From contig CP099863.1 in the NCBI GenBank assembly GCA_024134725.1, forward strand, positions 2,787,258 through 2,851,257: 64,000 bases of DNA, read 5' to 3'. Below the pieces are notes generated by a model. That model was not told where the DNA came from, made no database searches, and saw nothing but the letters and a program-made list of their open reading frames with translations. How positions within the stretch are numbered: the first letter of the stretch is position 1; every line of letters starts with the position of its first letter. The translations under genes and the position numbers were made by a program. Below, one piece after another: positions 32,122-41,013 of the stretch. The stretch is from Bacillus sp. 1780r2a1 (lineage in GTDB: Bacteria; Bacillota; Bacilli; Bacillales; Bacillaceae_H).

Positions 32122-33057
32122 TTGGAACAACGTGAACATCGCAAACGACATAAACAGAGAAAGAAAAAGCGAATGAGAAGATTTTTTCTTTTTTGCTTTG
32201 TAGTACTGATTGCTTTAGCTGGATATGTTTTTTATCAATATCAACAAGGGTTGGCTGAAGCAGACGGCGACTTTCAAAAAGATGGACAATTTGAATTTAA
32301 CGGTAAAAGCGCCAATTTAGATACTATGAACGTTCTTCTTTTAGGGATTGATTCCCGTGGGGAAGAACATTCACGTGCTGATACAATTATGATTGCGCAC
32401 TATGACAAGGATAATAACCAGCCAAAGATTGTATCTCTTATGCGAGATAGTTATGTAGATATACCCGGGTATGGAAAAAATAAAATCAATGCAGCATATG
32501 CATTTGGGGGACCTGAGCTTTTGCGCAAAACAATAAAGGAAAATTTCGGTATCGATGTGAATTACTATGCGGTAGTAGATTTTAAAGGCTTCTCAAAAGT
32601 TGTAGATACAATTGCTCCAAATGGTATTGAAGTTGATATTAACCAAAGAATGTCCCATGGTATCGGGATGACCTTAGAACCGGGAAAGCAGACGCTTCAC
32701 GGTGAAGAGCTATTAGGCTATGTGCGATTTAGACATGATAGTCAAAGTGACTTTGGACGTGTTCAAAGACAGCAAGAAGTTTTAGGTAAACTTACAGAAG
32801 AAGCGTTAACGCTTCAAACAATAGCTAAAGCACCTAAGTTATGGGGAATTATTGATCCATATGTGGATACAAATGTACCGCCAAAGACCTTCGTGTCTAT
32901 CGGAAAAGACTTCTTACTTGGAAGTTCGAATGAGCTTGATTCGCTCCGCATCCCTGTTGACGGTGCGTTTACCAATGAACGCGTTTCAGGAGCAGGCGCT
33001 GTACTACGATTAGATCTAGAAAAGAACAGGCAGGAAATTCAAACATTCTTAGATTAA
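32122..33057 (+). CDS. LytR-CpsA-Psr (LCP) family ligase
   Basis: A membrane-anchored LCP enzyme attaching wall teichoic acid or similar polymers to peptidoglycan. A very basic cytoplasmic N-terminus (HRKRHKQRKKKR) precedes one membrane helix and the extracytoplasmic LCP domain with NVLLLGIDSRG, ADTIMIAHYD, SLMRDSYVDIPG and the RFRHD segment containing conserved Arg/Asp. I prefer TTG 32122 (311 aa) as start because AGGTGAG lies five bases upstream; an in-frame GTG at 32113 is the alternative. It is monocistronic with a strong terminator. It resembles TagT/U/V (YwtF, YvhJ). Confidence 0.93.
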   Translation: MEQREHRKRHKQRKKKRMRRFFLFCFVVLIALAGYVFYQYQQGLAEADGDFQKDGQFEFNGKSANLDTMNVLLLGIDSRGEEHSRADTIMIAHYDKDNNQPKIVSLMRDSYVDIPGYGKNKINAAYAFGGPELLRKTIKENFGIDVNYYAVVDFKGFSKVVDTIAPNGIEVDINQRMSHGIGMTLEPGKQTLHGEELLGYVRFRHDSQSDFGRVQRQQEVLGKLTEEALTLQTIAKAPKLWGIIDPYVDTNVPPKTFVSIGKDFLLGSSNELDSLRIPVDGAFTNERVSGAGAVLRLDLEKNRQEIQTFLD

Positions 33058-33104
33058 AAAGACCCAAAAAGCAGACAGTTTTCTGCTTTTTGGGTCTTTT
33101 TTTT
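33056..33104 (+). terminator. Terminator of the LCP gene
   Basis: A stem of about 20 bp (33056-33075 with about 33082-33100) ends in an eight-T run. Confidence 0.92.
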
Positions 33105-33174
33105 ATGTTCATACATATATTAGTTACGCTACGGAAACACGACAACGAAATCCGTGTCTACTGGAGGGACCAAC

Positions 33175-33540
33175 GTGAAACTATATCAATATGCTCAGCG
33201 TAAAACTGACTCTATGCTTTATCAGCCTTATCATTTCAACACCATTCTTTCTCAAACAGGAGATGTAAAAATAAATTACATTTCATTAGCTCCTTATGAT
33301 TACGCGCCTCAAACTGAAGCCACGATTCCAAAACTATTATTAGTTGTAGGCGGCGAAGGATGGGTTGGTAACAGTGAGGAGCGAATTGGTGTCAATTCCG
33401 GAGAAGCCGTATTCTGGAAAGCTGGTGAATACGTTGAATTTGGTAGTGCGAATGGAATGACCTGTATTAGTATTGAAGGCTTTGAGATTTCTCCAGATAC
33501 GTGGCTTCAAGCACTACATAAAGGTACAGCTTCGTCGTAA
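33175..33540 (+). CDS. Small cupin-like protein
   Basis: A 121-residue protein with a cupin-like beta barrel: LLVVGGEGWVG, GVNSGEAVFWKAGE and a closing strand GMTCISIEGF. The His ligands of metal-dependent cupins are not evident, so metal binding is doubtful. I start at GTG 33175, six bases after GGAGGG; the frame is open seven codons upstream. It stands alone between terminators; function unknown. Confidence 0.78.
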   Translation: MKLYQYAQRKTDSMLYQPYHFNTILSQTGDVKINYISLAPYDYAPQTEATIPKLLLVVGGEGWVGNSEERIGVNSGEAVFWKAGEYVEFGSANGMTCISIEGFEISPDTWLQALHKGTASS

Positions 33541-33618
33541 GTAAAAAAGAGGATAGTCATAACTAAATGATTCCTTTTTTAGCATAATTATGTTGTAAAA
33601 ACAAGTTCGTTCCATTAT

Positions 33619-33662
33619 GCTTCAAACACTTGCTTTCCGCGGCGAAAGCAAGTGTTTGAAGC
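33619..33662. repeat. 19-bp perfect inverted repeat
   Basis: Two 19-base arms (33619-33637, 33644-33662; GCTTCAAACACTTGCTTTC) surround the loop CGCGGC. There is no U-run on either side, so it is not an ordinary terminator. It could be an intergenic palindromic repeat. Confidence 0.75.
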
Positions 33663-33665
33663 CAA

Positions 33666-33717
33666 CAAAAAATATCAGAACGATTAAAAGGAGTTAACTT
33701 TCAACAGTTCTGATATC
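33666..33717 (-). terminator. Terminator of the fused ABC transporter operon
   Basis: A 10-bp perfect stem ATATCAGAAC/GTTCTGATAT with a long loop (about 25 bases) is followed by six U on the minus strand. Confidence 0.65.
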
Positions 33718-33753
33718 TCATTATCCTAAATACTTATGCTCAAACCTAATTTA

Positions 33754-35283
33754 CTAATTACCTCCTGATACTAATCCCTTTTCAACCAAGAACTTACGAG
33801 CTACCTCTTCTGCTGCTTTTCCTTCAGCATTGACTTCATAGTTCATTTTACGCATTTCTTCATCCGTAATTTTCCCTGCTAACTTATTGAGAATCTCTTT
33901 TAATTCAGGGTATTCTTTTAATGTTTCTTCTCTTAAGACCGGGGCACCTTGATAAGGTGGAAAGAACTTTTCATCATCTTCTAGAACTGCTAGATTATAC
34001 TGTTCAATTTCTGGATCTGTTGCATACGCATCCAATAAGTTAATATCACCTGTTTGGACTGCATTATAGCGAAGCTTTGGTTCCATCGTTTTAACATTTT
34101 TTAGAGCTAAGCCATACTCTTTTTGAAGACCTGCATATCCATCTTCTCGATCCTTAAATTCGAGGGTCAAGCCAGCCTTTACCTGATCCGCCACGTTTGT
34201 TAAGTCTGAAATGGTTTTCACATTATTTTGTTCCGCAAACTCTTTGGTCACTGTTAATGTATACGTGTTATTAAAAGCCATCGGTTGAAGGTAAGCTAAA
34301 TCAAATTTCTCCTTGAGTCCTATTTTGGCTTGTTCGTACACCTCACTAGCCTCTTTGCTGTCAGGCTGCTCTTTTAAATGCGTAACAAGCGCTGTTCCCG
34401 TATATTCTGGATAAATATCAATTTCTTTATTACGAAGGGCTTCAAATACAAAAACTGTTTTTCCCAATGACGAACGTAAATCTACTTTCAAATTCGTTTC
34501 ATCTTCAATTAACTGCTTATACATATTAATTAAAATATCTGGTTCTGCACCAAGTTTCCCACCAATTACAAGATCTGGTTCAGTTGTTTTCATAGCGATG
34601 AACGGGGAAGAAAGAATCAGTACTAAAATAGCCACCATGATAATAGGACGTTTTTTTGAACCCTTCTTTGAAGAATTTTCAATTATTCGAAGAGCGACAT
34701 CAAAGACAATTGCTAATAGGGCTGCTGGAATGGCCCCTAATAAAATAAGAGCATTATCGCTTCGATCGATTCCTAATAGAATTAAGCTACCTAATCCACC
34801 TGCACCAATTAATGCAACGATGGTCGCTGTTCCAATAATTAGAACCATTGCTGTACGAATACCAGCCATTATAACTGGAAGAGCTAATGGGAGTTCGACT
34901 TTTACCAGTCGCCTAAATGAATTCATCCCCATTGCTCTTGCTGCTTCAATTAAAGATGGATCTACTTCTTTAATTCCTGTATATGTATTGCGAACAATTG
35001 GTAATAAAGCATAGAGAAACAAAGCAATAACAGCGGGAACGGTTCCTATTCCTACTACTGGAATTAATAACCCTAATAAAGCTAATGAAGGAATCGTTTG
35101 TAGAACAGCCGTTACGCCAATAATAGGCTCAGCAATTCGTTCATGCCTTGTTAAATACAGACCAAGAGGTACGGAAATTAACACTGCAATTAATAGCGCG
35201 AGTACGGAAATCTGAACATGTTCAAGCAGTGCTTGAAGAAGCGCGTCTCCCCTTTGTTCTAACAGAGTAGTTAATCCGTTCAT
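33754..35283 (-). CDS. Fused ABC permease and substrate-binding protein (OpuC/BilEB/EgtU type)
   Basis: A 509-residue fusion. Residues 1-210 are an OpuBB/ProW-type permease with about five or six helices (conserved EAARAMGMN coupling loop). Residues 230-509 are an OpuAC-type binding domain displayed outside the cell (ILINMYKQLIEDET, YPEYTGTAL). This fused layout is known from Listeria BilE and from the ergothioneine importer EgtU. The ligand here may be ergothioneine, betaine, choline or carnitine. TAATG couples it to the upstream ATPase gene. Confidence 0.92.
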   Translation of the reverse strand: MNGLTTLLEQRGDALLQALLEHVQISVLALLIAVLISVPLGLYLTRHERIAEPIIGVTAVLQTIPSLALLGLLIPVVGIGTVPAVIALFLYALLPIVRNTYTGIKEVDPSLIEAARAMGMNSFRRLVKVELPLALPVIMAGIRTAMVLIIGTATIVALIGAGGLGSLILLGIDRSDNALILLGAIPAALLAIVFDVALRIIENSSKKGSKKRPIIMVAILVLILSSPFIAMKTTEPDLVIGGKLGAEPDILINMYKQLIEDETNLKVDLRSSLGKTVFVFEALRNKEIDIYPEYTGTALVTHLKEQPDSKEASEVYEQAKIGLKEKFDLAYLQPMAFNNTYTLTVTKEFAEQNNVKTISDLTNVADQVKAGLTLEFKDREDGYAGLQKEYGLALKNVKTMEPKLRYNAVQTGDINLLDAYATDPEIEQYNLAVLEDDEKFFPPYQGAPVLREETLKEYPELKEILNKLAGKITDEEMRKMNYEVNAEGKAAEEVARKFLVEKGLVSGGN

Positions 35284-36242
35284 TATACCATCGCTCCTTG
35301 TTTTGATTTATTAGACAAGAAGGCAAGGATATTTTTGTTTGTTACAATACCAATTTTTCTTGAACCTTTATAAACACCAACATAATCGTTTTCTTGTAAA
35401 AGTTCTATCGCTTCGCTAATAGATGCGGATGACTTTAATTGTACGGGTGCTTCAATGTGCTCAAAATCTTGCTGGTTTGTTTCATTAACGAATACTTCCA
35501 ATGGTTGGAGCAATATGCTTCCCTGATTACCAATAAATGATTTCACAAAATCATTTTTAGGCTTTTGAATAAATTCTTCCGGTGTGCCAATTTGAACTAC
35601 TTCCCCATCTTTCATTAAACAAATACGATCGCCAAGCGTCATTGCTTCGCTCATATCATGCGTAACAAAGACGAATGTCTTTTTTATCTTTTCTTTTAAA
35701 GCTAAAACGTCTTGCTGCAGTTGATCACGACTTAGCGGGTCCAATGCACTGAAAGGTTCGTCCATCAGAATAACGGGCGGATCGGCTGCGAGGGCTCTAG
35801 CTACACCAATGCGCTGCTGTTGCCCACCGGAAAGCTCAGAAGGTTTGCGATTGCGGTACTGCTTAGGGTCAAGTCCAACAAGTTCTAATAACTCGTCTAC
35901 ACGCTTTTTAATTTTATTCTTTTTCCACCCCTTCATCTCAGGTACTACCGCTATGTTTTCAGCAATGGTCATATGAGGGAATAGAGCAATTTGCTGGAGT
36001 ACGTAACCGATTTCCCAGCGAAGTTCATTGATGTTGTGATCAGTTACTTTTTTATCTGCTATGTATAGATTACCACTAGTTACATCGTGTAAGCGATTTA
36101 TCATTTTGAGCGTTGTTGTTTTTCCACATCCACTAGGACCAATAAGAACAAAAAACTCTCCTTGCTTTATTTCTAAATTAATTTCTTTGACAGCTATAGT
36201 TCCATCCTCATACTGTTTTGAAACATTTTTAAATGTAATCAA
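35283..36242 (-). CDS. ABC transporter ATPase with CBS domain (OpuCA/EgtV type)
   Basis: A 319-residue ATPase. The Walker A GPSGCGKTT is near residue 39, the signature LSGGQQQR near 142 and Walker B VILMDEP follow. A C-terminal CBS motif (SISEAIELLQENDYVGVY, IGIVTNKNIL) is present; only one CBS unit is clear. I prefer TTG 36242 (MITFKNVSKQYEDG) because GAGGAG lies about 11 bases upstream; a GTG four codons earlier overlaps that site. It energises the fused permease/binding protein encoded next. CBS domains in relatives sense ionic strength or nucleotides. Confidence 0.92.
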   Translation of the reverse strand: MITFKNVSKQYEDGTIAVKEINLEIKQGEFFVLIGPSGCGKTTTLKMINRLHDVTSGNLYIADKKVTDHNINELRWEIGYVLQQIALFPHMTIAENIAVVPEMKGWKKNKIKKRVDELLELVGLDPKQYRNRKPSELSGGQQQRIGVARALAADPPVILMDEPFSALDPLSRDQLQQDVLALKEKIKKTFVFVTHDMSEAMTLGDRICLMKDGEVVQIGTPEEFIQKPKNDFVKSFIGNQGSILLQPLEVFVNETNQQDFEHIEAPVQLKSSASISEAIELLQENDYVGVYKGSRKIGIVTNKNILAFLSNKSKQGAMV

Positions 36243-36360
36243 ATTTAGATGCACTCCTCGTCCAATTTTTATTGCTAACCTCTTTTACCCCTGGTTTTTA
36301 TTGCTTAAACATTTTTATCGTTTCTCTCTTTTTTGAAAATAAACCTTTTAAAGAATACCA

Positions 36361-36402
36361 AAAAAAAACGAGATCCCTTACTTAAAAAGGCTCTCGTTTT
36401 AC
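36361..36402 (-). terminator. Terminator of tRNA-Thr
   Basis: An AAAACGAGA/CTCTCGTTTT-type stem with an eight-U tail lies on the minus strand directly after the tRNA. Confidence 0.8.
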
Positions 36403-36413
36403 TACACTTATTA

Positions 36414-36486
36414 TGCTAGCGACAGGGATTGAACCTGCGACCTCTTGCTTACCATGCAAGTGCTCTACCTACTGAGCTACGCCAGC
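36414..36486 (-). tRNA. tRNA-Thr (anticodon GGT)
   Basis: A complete 73-base cloverleaf: acceptor GCTGGCG/CGCTAGC, D-arm GCTC/GAGC, anticodon stem CTTGC/GCAAG with loop ATGGTAA (anticodon GGT), T-arm GCAGG-TTCAATC-CCTGT, discriminator A. The 3' CCA is not encoded. It reads ACC and ACU threonine codons. It stands alone with its own terminator. Confidence 0.97.
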
Positions 36487-36684
36487 GTCAATCATAATTA
36501 TATCATATTCTTGTATTTTTTCAAAACACTTTATTTCATTTATTATCCAAAATATATTTATCTAATCCACCATAGTCTACAAAAATTCAAATGAATGTAA
36601 GAATACCTAACAATAAAAATGAGAATTTTCTAAAAATGAGTTACACTGGTAAAACATTCAAGAAACTAGAAAGGAAGAAGATAA

Positions 36685-37737
36685 ATGGACCAACAACAAA
36701 TGCTTAAAAAATCTCCCCCAAAAACACCTTACCCACGTGACTGTACGTTTAGCAAGGAGGACTGGACTACTCTTTCAACTTATTGGTATCCCGTCGCACA
36801 AATAGCTGAAGTAAACGAAAAGCCGCTTAGCGTTAAGCTGCTAGATGTTAATTTAGTGGTATATCGAACTAAAAAACAAGTTGTTGTAGCCCGAGATCTC
36901 TGCGTTCACCGCGGAACTCCGCTTAGTATGGGTTGGATAGAGGACGATGAAATTGTATGTCCTTATCATGGATTCCGCTACAACACAGAAGGAGCTTGCA
37001 CATCAATACCAGCGCACCCTGATGCAAATATATCTCCCCGCCTTTGCATGACAGTGTACCCTGCTATCGAGCGTTTTGGACTCATTTGGACATCGTTAAC
37101 AGGGGAAATAGATAACATTCCACAGTTTCAGGCTTGGGATGACCCTGACTTTCAACAAATTGTTTGTCCTAGCTTTGATATAGGTGGTTCAGCAGGTCGA
37201 CAGATGGAAGGCTTTTTGGATGTTGCACATTTTGCCTGGGTTCATACGGAGACATTTGGTGATCGGAATAATGCATTCGTTCCCAGATATAAAGTTGATA
37301 AAACAGACTATGGTTTAAACGTGGAGTATTTAAGCACTGTGAGTAATTATTCTAAAGAGCAAGCCCACTTAAATCCGGAAAACTTTAAATGGCTGCGAGT
37401 ATTTGACGTGTATCCACCTTTCACTGCTACGCTAAAAGTTTATTTTCCTGAAGGGGGCCAGCTTTGGATTATGAATGCAGTTTGTCCGGTTTCTGCCCGT
37501 GAAACACGCTTATTTGTACCTATTGCCCGCAACTTTGACAAGGACTCTCCTGTTGAAGGTGTTTATGACTTTAATCTTCGAGTATTTGATGAGGATCGTG
37601 AGATGGTCGAAAATCAAAAGCCTGAAGATCTTCCTCTTGATTTACAAATGGAAGCTCATATCGCGGCTGACCAAACATCCATTGCTTATCGAAAACTGCT
37701 AAAATCAATGGGCTTAAGCTTTATTTATACGAGCTAA
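36685..37737 (+). CDS. Rieske non-heme iron oxygenase, alpha subunit
   Basis: A 350-residue aromatic-ring-hydroxylating or demethylating oxygenase. The Rieske [2Fe-2S] ligands are Cys73, His75, Cys92 and His95 (CVHRG, CPYHGF). The mononuclear iron facial triad region is Asp179-x2-His182-x4-His187 (LDVAHFAWVH). It resembles vanillate O-demethylase or pheophorbide-oxygenase-like proteins. The ATG follows AAAGGAAG. No ferredoxin or reductase is adjacent, so electrons must come from elsewhere. Substrate unknown. Confidence 0.92.
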   Translation: MDQQQMLKKSPPKTPYPRDCTFSKEDWTTLSTYWYPVAQIAEVNEKPLSVKLLDVNLVVYRTKKQVVVARDLCVHRGTPLSMGWIEDDEIVCPYHGFRYNTEGACTSIPAHPDANISPRLCMTVYPAIERFGLIWTSLTGEIDNIPQFQAWDDPDFQQIVCPSFDIGGSAGRQMEGFLDVAHFAWVHTETFGDRNNAFVPRYKVDKTDYGLNVEYLSTVSNYSKEQAHLNPENFKWLRVFDVYPPFTATLKVYFPEGGQLWIMNAVCPVSARETRLFVPIARNFDKDSPVEGVYDFNLRVFDEDREMVENQKPEDLPLDLQMEAHIAADQTSIAYRKLLKSMGLSFIYTS

Positions 37738-37776
37738 TAAAAAGCGCGTCAGGTTGAAACTTGACGCGCTTTTTAT
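37738..37776. terminator. Bidirectional terminator
   Basis: A 13-bp stem AAAAAGCGCGTCA/TGACGCGCTTTTT lies between convergent genes. Confidence 0.9.
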
Positions 37777-38306
37777 TGATCATGTTTGAGTCGGGCATAC
37801 ATGCATAAATCAATAAACGTTCCTTTTGACTTTTCAGCTTTTCGCAAGGTCCCTTCATATTGAAAGCGATTCTTCTCTAATACATGAATCGAAGCTTTAT
37901 TTGCTGCTTCTACTTTAGCCGATATTCTAACCATATGAAGGTACGAAAAACCATGATTAACTAATTGTTCAACTACCTCTGAACCATACCCTTGTCTCCA
38001 GAACGCTTCGTCTAGTTCATAACCAATCTCTCCATGCTGATTATGAGTATCAATTTGATTAAACCCGCATGAACCCATAATTTTTGCTTGCTCTTTATGA
38101 AAGATCGTATAGCGTAGCGCTTTTTGTTCCTTCGCGAGATTCTTTAGATACACAATCATTTCCCCTGCTTGCTTTTCATCACAAAAAGGATCAATATTCA
38201 TGAATTCAGTTATTTTTGGATTAGACCATATTTTAAAAAGCTCCGGTGCGTGCGCAAGTTGGATTGGAATTAGGCAAATCCGTTCACCTTGAAGAGGTTG
38301 CCCCAT
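37773..38306 (-). CDS. RimJ/RimL-type GNAT acetyltransferase
   Basis: A 177-residue GNAT enzyme with the RimL-like start GERICLIPI, a GEIGYELDEAFWRQGYGSE acetyl-CoA loop split across strand and helix (RQGYGSEV), and NKASIHVLEKNRFQYEG. It probably acetylates a protein N-terminus or a small amine. I start at ATG 38304-38306 after the GGAGGAG run. Confidence 0.9.
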   Translation of the reverse strand: MGQPLQGERICLIPIQLAHAPELFKIWSNPKITEFMNIDPFCDEKQAGEMIVYLKNLAKEQKALRYTIFHKEQAKIMGSCGFNQIDTHNQHGEIGYELDEAFWRQGYGSEVVEQLVNHGFSYLHMVRISAKVEAANKASIHVLEKNRFQYEGTLRKAEKSKGTFIDLCMYARLKHDQ

Positions 38307-38365
38307 AACTCCTCCTCCTTTCAATACTCATCATACTTTTTTCACTATACAATGAACACATTCAT

Positions 38366-38408
38366 AAAAAAAGGTAAGGTTCACTTATAAATGAACCTTA
38401 CCTTTTTC
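38366..38408. terminator. Terminator of the drug exporter gene
   Basis: A 15-16-bp stem AAAAGGTAAGGTTCA/TGAACCTTACCTTTT with A/T tracts both sides. Confidence 0.9.
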
Positions 38409-38411
38409 ATT

Positions 38412-39905
38412 TTATTTAGCAAACTGTTCTCTTTTAACAGCTTGTTGATCTTGTTTAACTCCGCTAACTGTCACGCGCTTCATAAAGAGAGATAAAATTA
38501 ATGCCACCACTATAAGTATCGATGAAATTAAAAATGAATCATTAATTCCTTCAACCATTGCCTGTAGTCCAATTTGCTGTTGCAAATCAGCCGTTGGTGC
38601 AACCACTCCATTACTCATTGCTTCTTTCGCTAATTCTTCTGCATGAAATTCTGTGCGGTTAGACATAACTGTTACAAGTAAAGCCGAACCAATAGCTCCT
38701 GACACTTGTTGTAATGTATTATTCATCGCTGTGCCATGTGGATTAAACTGCTGCGGAAGCTGATTTAACCCATTTGTCATAATTGGCATCATAACCATTG
38801 ACATACCGAACATACGAGCCGTATATAGAATAATTAACTCCGTATACGTAGTTGTTAACGATAACTGACTAAACATATACGTCGTAATACCTGTGATAGC
38901 TAGCCCAATTACAGCTAGTACGCGTGCACCAAATTTATCAAACAGCTTCCCAGTAATTGGAGACATAATCCCCATGACTAAGGCTCCTGGTAATAACAAG
39001 AGTCCTGAATCTAAAGGCGAAATCCCTCGAGCACTCTGTACGTACATTGGAAGCAATAGCATTGCAGAGAACAATGCCATCGTAATAACAATTGAAATGG
39101 CAGATGACAATGCAAACATTGGATATTTAAAGATACGAAACTCTAGCATTGGCTTTTCAAGCTTAAATTGACGAGTAATAAATAGGACTAACCCAATCAC
39201 TCCAACGATGATTGTTCCGTATACTTCTAGTGATCCCCATCCTTTGTCTCCAGCTGAACTAAATCCGTACAGTAACCCCCCAAATCCAAATACAGAAAGA
39301 ATTAAAGAAAGCTTATCTAACTGAATATCTACCTTTTCCTTTTGATCTTTCAACAAGAAAAATGCTAACACAAGAACAATAACTGCAATTGGCGTTACAA
39401 CGTGAAATAGCATTCTCCAGTCATAATGTTCAATTAACCATCCTGAAAGAGTTGGGCCGATTGCAGGTGCAAAAATCATCACCAATCCAAAAATACCCAT
39501 TGCTCCCCCGCGCTTTTCAATTGGAAAGCTCGTTAACAGCACATTCATTAATAGCGGCATCATAATAGCTGCTCCCGATGCTTGAATAACACGAGCAGCT
39601 AACAATACTCCAAATTCCGGTGCTACCCCAGCTACTATTGTACCCGTTGTAAAAAGAGCCATCGCTGTTAAAAACAAGCTGCGGACCGAGTATCGTTGAA
39701 TTAAAAAAGCAGTGGTTGGAATCATGATACCATTGACAAGCATATAACCTGTCGTTAGCCACTGAACGGTTGATGTTGTTACTCCTAATTCATTTTTTAT
39801 GGATGGTAAAGCAATGTTTAATAATGTCTCATTAAGTAATGAAATAAATGCTCCTATAAGTAAAATACCAATAATTCCATATGGTGGTTTTTTTGTAGTT
39901 TGCAT
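38412..39905 (-). CDS. DHA2 (EmrB/QacA) family multidrug exporter
   Basis: A 497-residue major facilitator with 14 predicted helices. The DHA2 motif A-like LIQRY...SLF, the motif C region GPTLSGWLIEHYDWRMLF and an early LNETLLNIALPSI are present. It would export lipophilic drugs by proton antiport, close to LmrB/MdtP-type pumps. The ATG follows AGAGGAGG. It is divergent from a TetR-type regulator with repeated boxes between them. Confidence 0.93.
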   Translation of the reverse strand: MQTTKKPPYGIIGILLIGAFISLLNETLLNIALPSIKNELGVTTSTVQWLTTGYMLVNGIMIPTTAFLIQRYSVRSLFLTAMALFTTGTIVAGVAPEFGVLLAARVIQASGAAIMMPLLMNVLLTSFPIEKRGGAMGIFGLVMIFAPAIGPTLSGWLIEHYDWRMLFHVVTPIAVIVLVLAFFLLKDQKEKVDIQLDKLSLILSVFGFGGLLYGFSSAGDKGWGSLEVYGTIIVGVIGLVLFITRQFKLEKPMLEFRIFKYPMFALSSAISIVITMALFSAMLLLPMYVQSARGISPLDSGLLLLPGALVMGIMSPITGKLFDKFGARVLAVIGLAITGITTYMFSQLSLTTTYTELIILYTARMFGMSMVMMPIMTNGLNQLPQQFNPHGTAMNNTLQQVSGAIGSALLVTVMSNRTEFHAEELAKEAMSNGVVAPTADLQQQIGLQAMVEGINDSFLISSILIVVALILSLFMKRVTVSGVKQDQQAVKREQFAK

Positions 39906-39925
39906 AAAGTTCCTCCTCTCATTAA

Positions 39926-39982
39926 ACCATTAGTATATTTTTTTATACCATCAGTTTACATATTGTATATTATACCTTCAGT
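39926..39982. promoter_or_regulatory. Three direct repeats between exporter and TetR gene
   Basis: ACCATTAGT (39926-39934), ACCATCAGT (39947-39955) and ACCTTCAGT (39974-39982) recur in the same orientation, each next to a TATA segment. On the minus strand they read ACTGAAGGTATA-like. TATAAT on the minus strand beside the last copy may be the exporter -10. They are likely operators for the adjacent TetR-family protein. Confidence 0.6.
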
Positions 39983-40094
39983 CCACTTTTTGCAACAAAA
40001 AAAAGCCCTTATTTTAAAAGAGTTTGTGTAAACGCTTTTTCTCTTGTATCATAAATAAATAGACAGGTAGTACACTTTTATTGCAGGTGATAAA

Positions 40095-41000
40095 ATGAAT
40101 AAAAAACAAGAATTGATGCTAAAGAGTGCTCATAAGCTCTTTGTTGAAAAAGGATTCCAAGCAACATCTATACAAGATATCGTTGAAGATAGTGGAATTT
40201 CAAAAGGCACGTTTTATAATTACTTTTCGTCTAAGAATGAGCTAGTCATTAAAATTTTCGAGTCCGTTTATAATGAGTTAGAAACCAAAAGAAATGAATT
40301 TTTAATTGGCCAAAACCGTTCAGACTTAGATATATTCATTAAGCAAATTGAACTTCAAGTACAAATGCATCATCAAAATCAATTGTTTACACTATTTGAA
40401 GAGATTTTCTTTTCAAATAACGCTGAGCTAAAGGAGCATTTTAAACAAGCTCAGCTTTACGAATTACACTGGCTTTATAATCGATTAATTGACTTGTTTG
40501 GCTCAGACAAAAAAGCTTATTTACTGGACTGCGCCATTATGTTTTTAGGACTTCTACACCGTAACTTTCACTACAGCGTTATGGCACATCATAACCAAAT
40601 TAACGCACCTAAAATCATTCGCTATACGGTTAATCGATTAGTTCATCTAGTGAAAGACGTTTCTACTAACCAAGAAATGCTTTTTGATCCTGACTTACTA
40701 ACACAGTGGGTTCCTTTTCACAATCATTCTCCTCAAACAACTGAACAAAAGATTCGGGCATCTATCTTATTAGTAACGAAAGAAGCAGAAGACGCTAATG
40801 ATGTAGATAAGCCAAAAATTCTTGAACTACTAACCTTCTTACAAGAAGAGCTGATTCGTCAACCTAAATTACGCTCCTTTGTCATTAGCAGTACTTTGTA
40901 TTCTTTAAGCAAAACAGTAGTAGGTACATCAGACGAGTTTAAACGTTTAGAAGAGCTTATTGATCTCCTAATTGAAGAACAAAAAGAGCCACCTATGTAG
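40095..41000 (+). CDS. TetR/AcrR family regulator, 301 aa
   Basis: The N-terminal HTH (1-50; FVEKGFQATSIQDIVEDSG, KGTFYNYFSSKNEL in the recognition region) is typical of TetR. The ligand domain is about 100 residues longer than usual and highly helical. It is divergent from the DHA2 exporter, which it presumably represses until the pump substrate binds. The ATG follows GCAGGTGATAAA. Confidence 0.92.
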   Translation: MNKKQELMLKSAHKLFVEKGFQATSIQDIVEDSGISKGTFYNYFSSKNELVIKIFESVYNELETKRNEFLIGQNRSDLDIFIKQIELQVQMHHQNQLFTLFEEIFFSNNAELKEHFKQAQLYELHWLYNRLIDLFGSDKKAYLLDCAIMFLGLLHRNFHYSVMAHHNQINAPKIIRYTVNRLVHLVKDVSTNQEMLFDPDLLTQWVPFHNHSPQTTEQKIRASILLVTKEAEDANDVDKPKILELLTFLQEELIRQPKLRSFVISSTLYSLSKTVVGTSDEFKRLEELIDLLIEEQKEPPM

Positions 41001-41012
41001 GTAGCTCTTTTG
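40982..41012. terminator. Bidirectional terminator
   Basis: An AAAAGAGC/GCTCTTTT stem with extra inner CACCT/AGGT pairing separates the tetR-type gene from nagZ. Confidence 0.8.
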
Positions 41013-41013
41013 T

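Noticed and set aside
36590..36640. Fur-like box before the Rieske oxygenase
   Set aside because: AATGAGAATTTTC shows only partial similarity and no 7-1-7 symmetry.
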